64,000 nucleotides of DNA, taken from the NCBI RefSeq assembly GCF_001421505.1, contig NZ_LMKL01000006.1, forward strand, positions 248,001 to 312,000, in the 5' to 3' direction. Made by a program: the position numbers and the translations under genes. Position 1 is the stretch's first letter; every line of letters begins with the position of its first letter. Positions 63,962-64,000 of this stretch are shown here, piece by piece. Source of the DNA: Sphingomonas sp. Leaf17 (GTDB taxonomy: Bacteria; Pseudomonadota; Alphaproteobacteria; Sphingomonadales; Sphingomonadaceae). The notes under the pieces were generated by a model, which worked only from the letters and a program-made list of their open reading frames with translations, did not search any database and had not been told where the DNA came from.

Positions 63962-64000
63962 TCAGGCGGCGAGCCGCGACTGGTTCCGCCCATTGTGCTT
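63962..64000 (-). CDS. C-terminal fragment of a probable GGDEF protein
   Basis: The last 12 codons of a gene entering from beyond the window read KHNGRNQSRLAA and then TGA (plus-strand 63962-63964). The sequence A-K-x-x-G-R-N is the very end of GGDEF (diguanylate cyclase) domains, whose C-terminus often reads ALYxAKxxGRN. This rests on a dozen residues only. Confidence 0.45.
   Translation of the reverse strand, partial: KHNGRNQSRLAA

Overview
The window looks like a chromosomal segment of a sphingomonad (Alphaproteobacteria, Sphingomonadaceae, probably Sphingomonas or a close relative). The basis is very high G+C, two large TonB-dependent receptors, a mitochondrial-type complex I accessory subunit (NDUFS4-like), an SdhAF4/DUF1674 protein, DUF2093, a HIG1-type twin-membrane protein and the EgtB/EgtD ergothioneine pair. 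Almost every gene is a core metabolic or housekeeping gene. I see no rRNA, tRNA, CRISPR array, transposase or phage gene. Coding density is high, with many 4-bp ATGA/GTGA overlaps.

Layout. 1-7.4 kb (+): truncated nadB, a class A beta-lactamase-like lipoprotein, polA and a Wzx/MOP-type flippase. 7.4-13.2 kb (-): rsmB, rpe, a heparinase II/III-family protein and purH. 13.3-15.4 kb (+): SdhAF4-like protein and an AsmA-family protein. 15.5-20.0 kb (-): an unknown protein in a low-G+C patch, gpsA-tsaD, and a two-gene ABC transporter whose permease is broken by a frameshift. 20.2-22.8 kb (+): hemC and a hemD fused in frame to a membrane/coiled-coil domain. 23-30.2 kb (-): complex I subunit, hrpB, TonB receptor 1 and 3-hydroxyacyl-CoA dehydrogenase. 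30.3-31.4 kb (+): DUF1176 lipoprotein. 31.4-35.5 kb (-): egtD-egtB, cobalamin adenosyltransferase, HIG1-like protein and gluQRS. 35.6-39.8 kb (+): HNH nuclease followed by a 26-bp tandem repeat derived from its own 3' end, an EF-hand lipoprotein and ppc. 40-43.3 kb (-): a small conserved protein and an M16 protease. 43.4-46.0 kb (+): clpB. 46-51.8 kb (-): TonB receptor 2, M23 peptidase, DUF2093 and xseA. 51.8-53.1 kb (+): purD, whose start codon overlaps that of xseA head to head. 53.1-58.3 kb (-): a four-gene glycosyltransferase operon that begins with a sucrose-phosphate-synthase-like GT4-HAD fusion. 58.4-59.2 kb (+): membrane-anchored helix-hairpin-helix protein. 59.5-64 kb (-): phbB, hemH, an IorB-type molybdenum hydroxylase subunit, a STAS-like protein and the last codons of a probable GGDEF protein.

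Functional groups. Haem synthesis is represented by hemC, hemD and hemH. NAD synthesis (nadB) and purine synthesis (purH, purD) are present. Envelope and glycan functions include the flippase, the heparinase-like protein, AsmA, M23, the glycosyltransferase operon and the TonB receptors. Redox and respiratory functions include the NDUFS4-like and SdhAF4-like proteins, ergothioneine synthesis and the Mo-hydroxylase. Small acyl-CoA enzymes (3-hydroxyacyl-CoA dehydrogenase and acetoacetyl-CoA reductase) suggest C4/PHB metabolism.

The most interesting items are the glycosyltransferase operon with its SPS-like bifunctional enzyme, the HemD-membrane fusion, the tandem duplication of the HNH gene terminus, the beta-lactamase-like lipoprotein with an insertion after the omega loop, the frameshifted ABC permease, and a family of paired inverted intergenic elements. 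No single locus is clearly an undescribed defence or mobile system. Annotation is by reading motifs and family resemblance; no database search was run.
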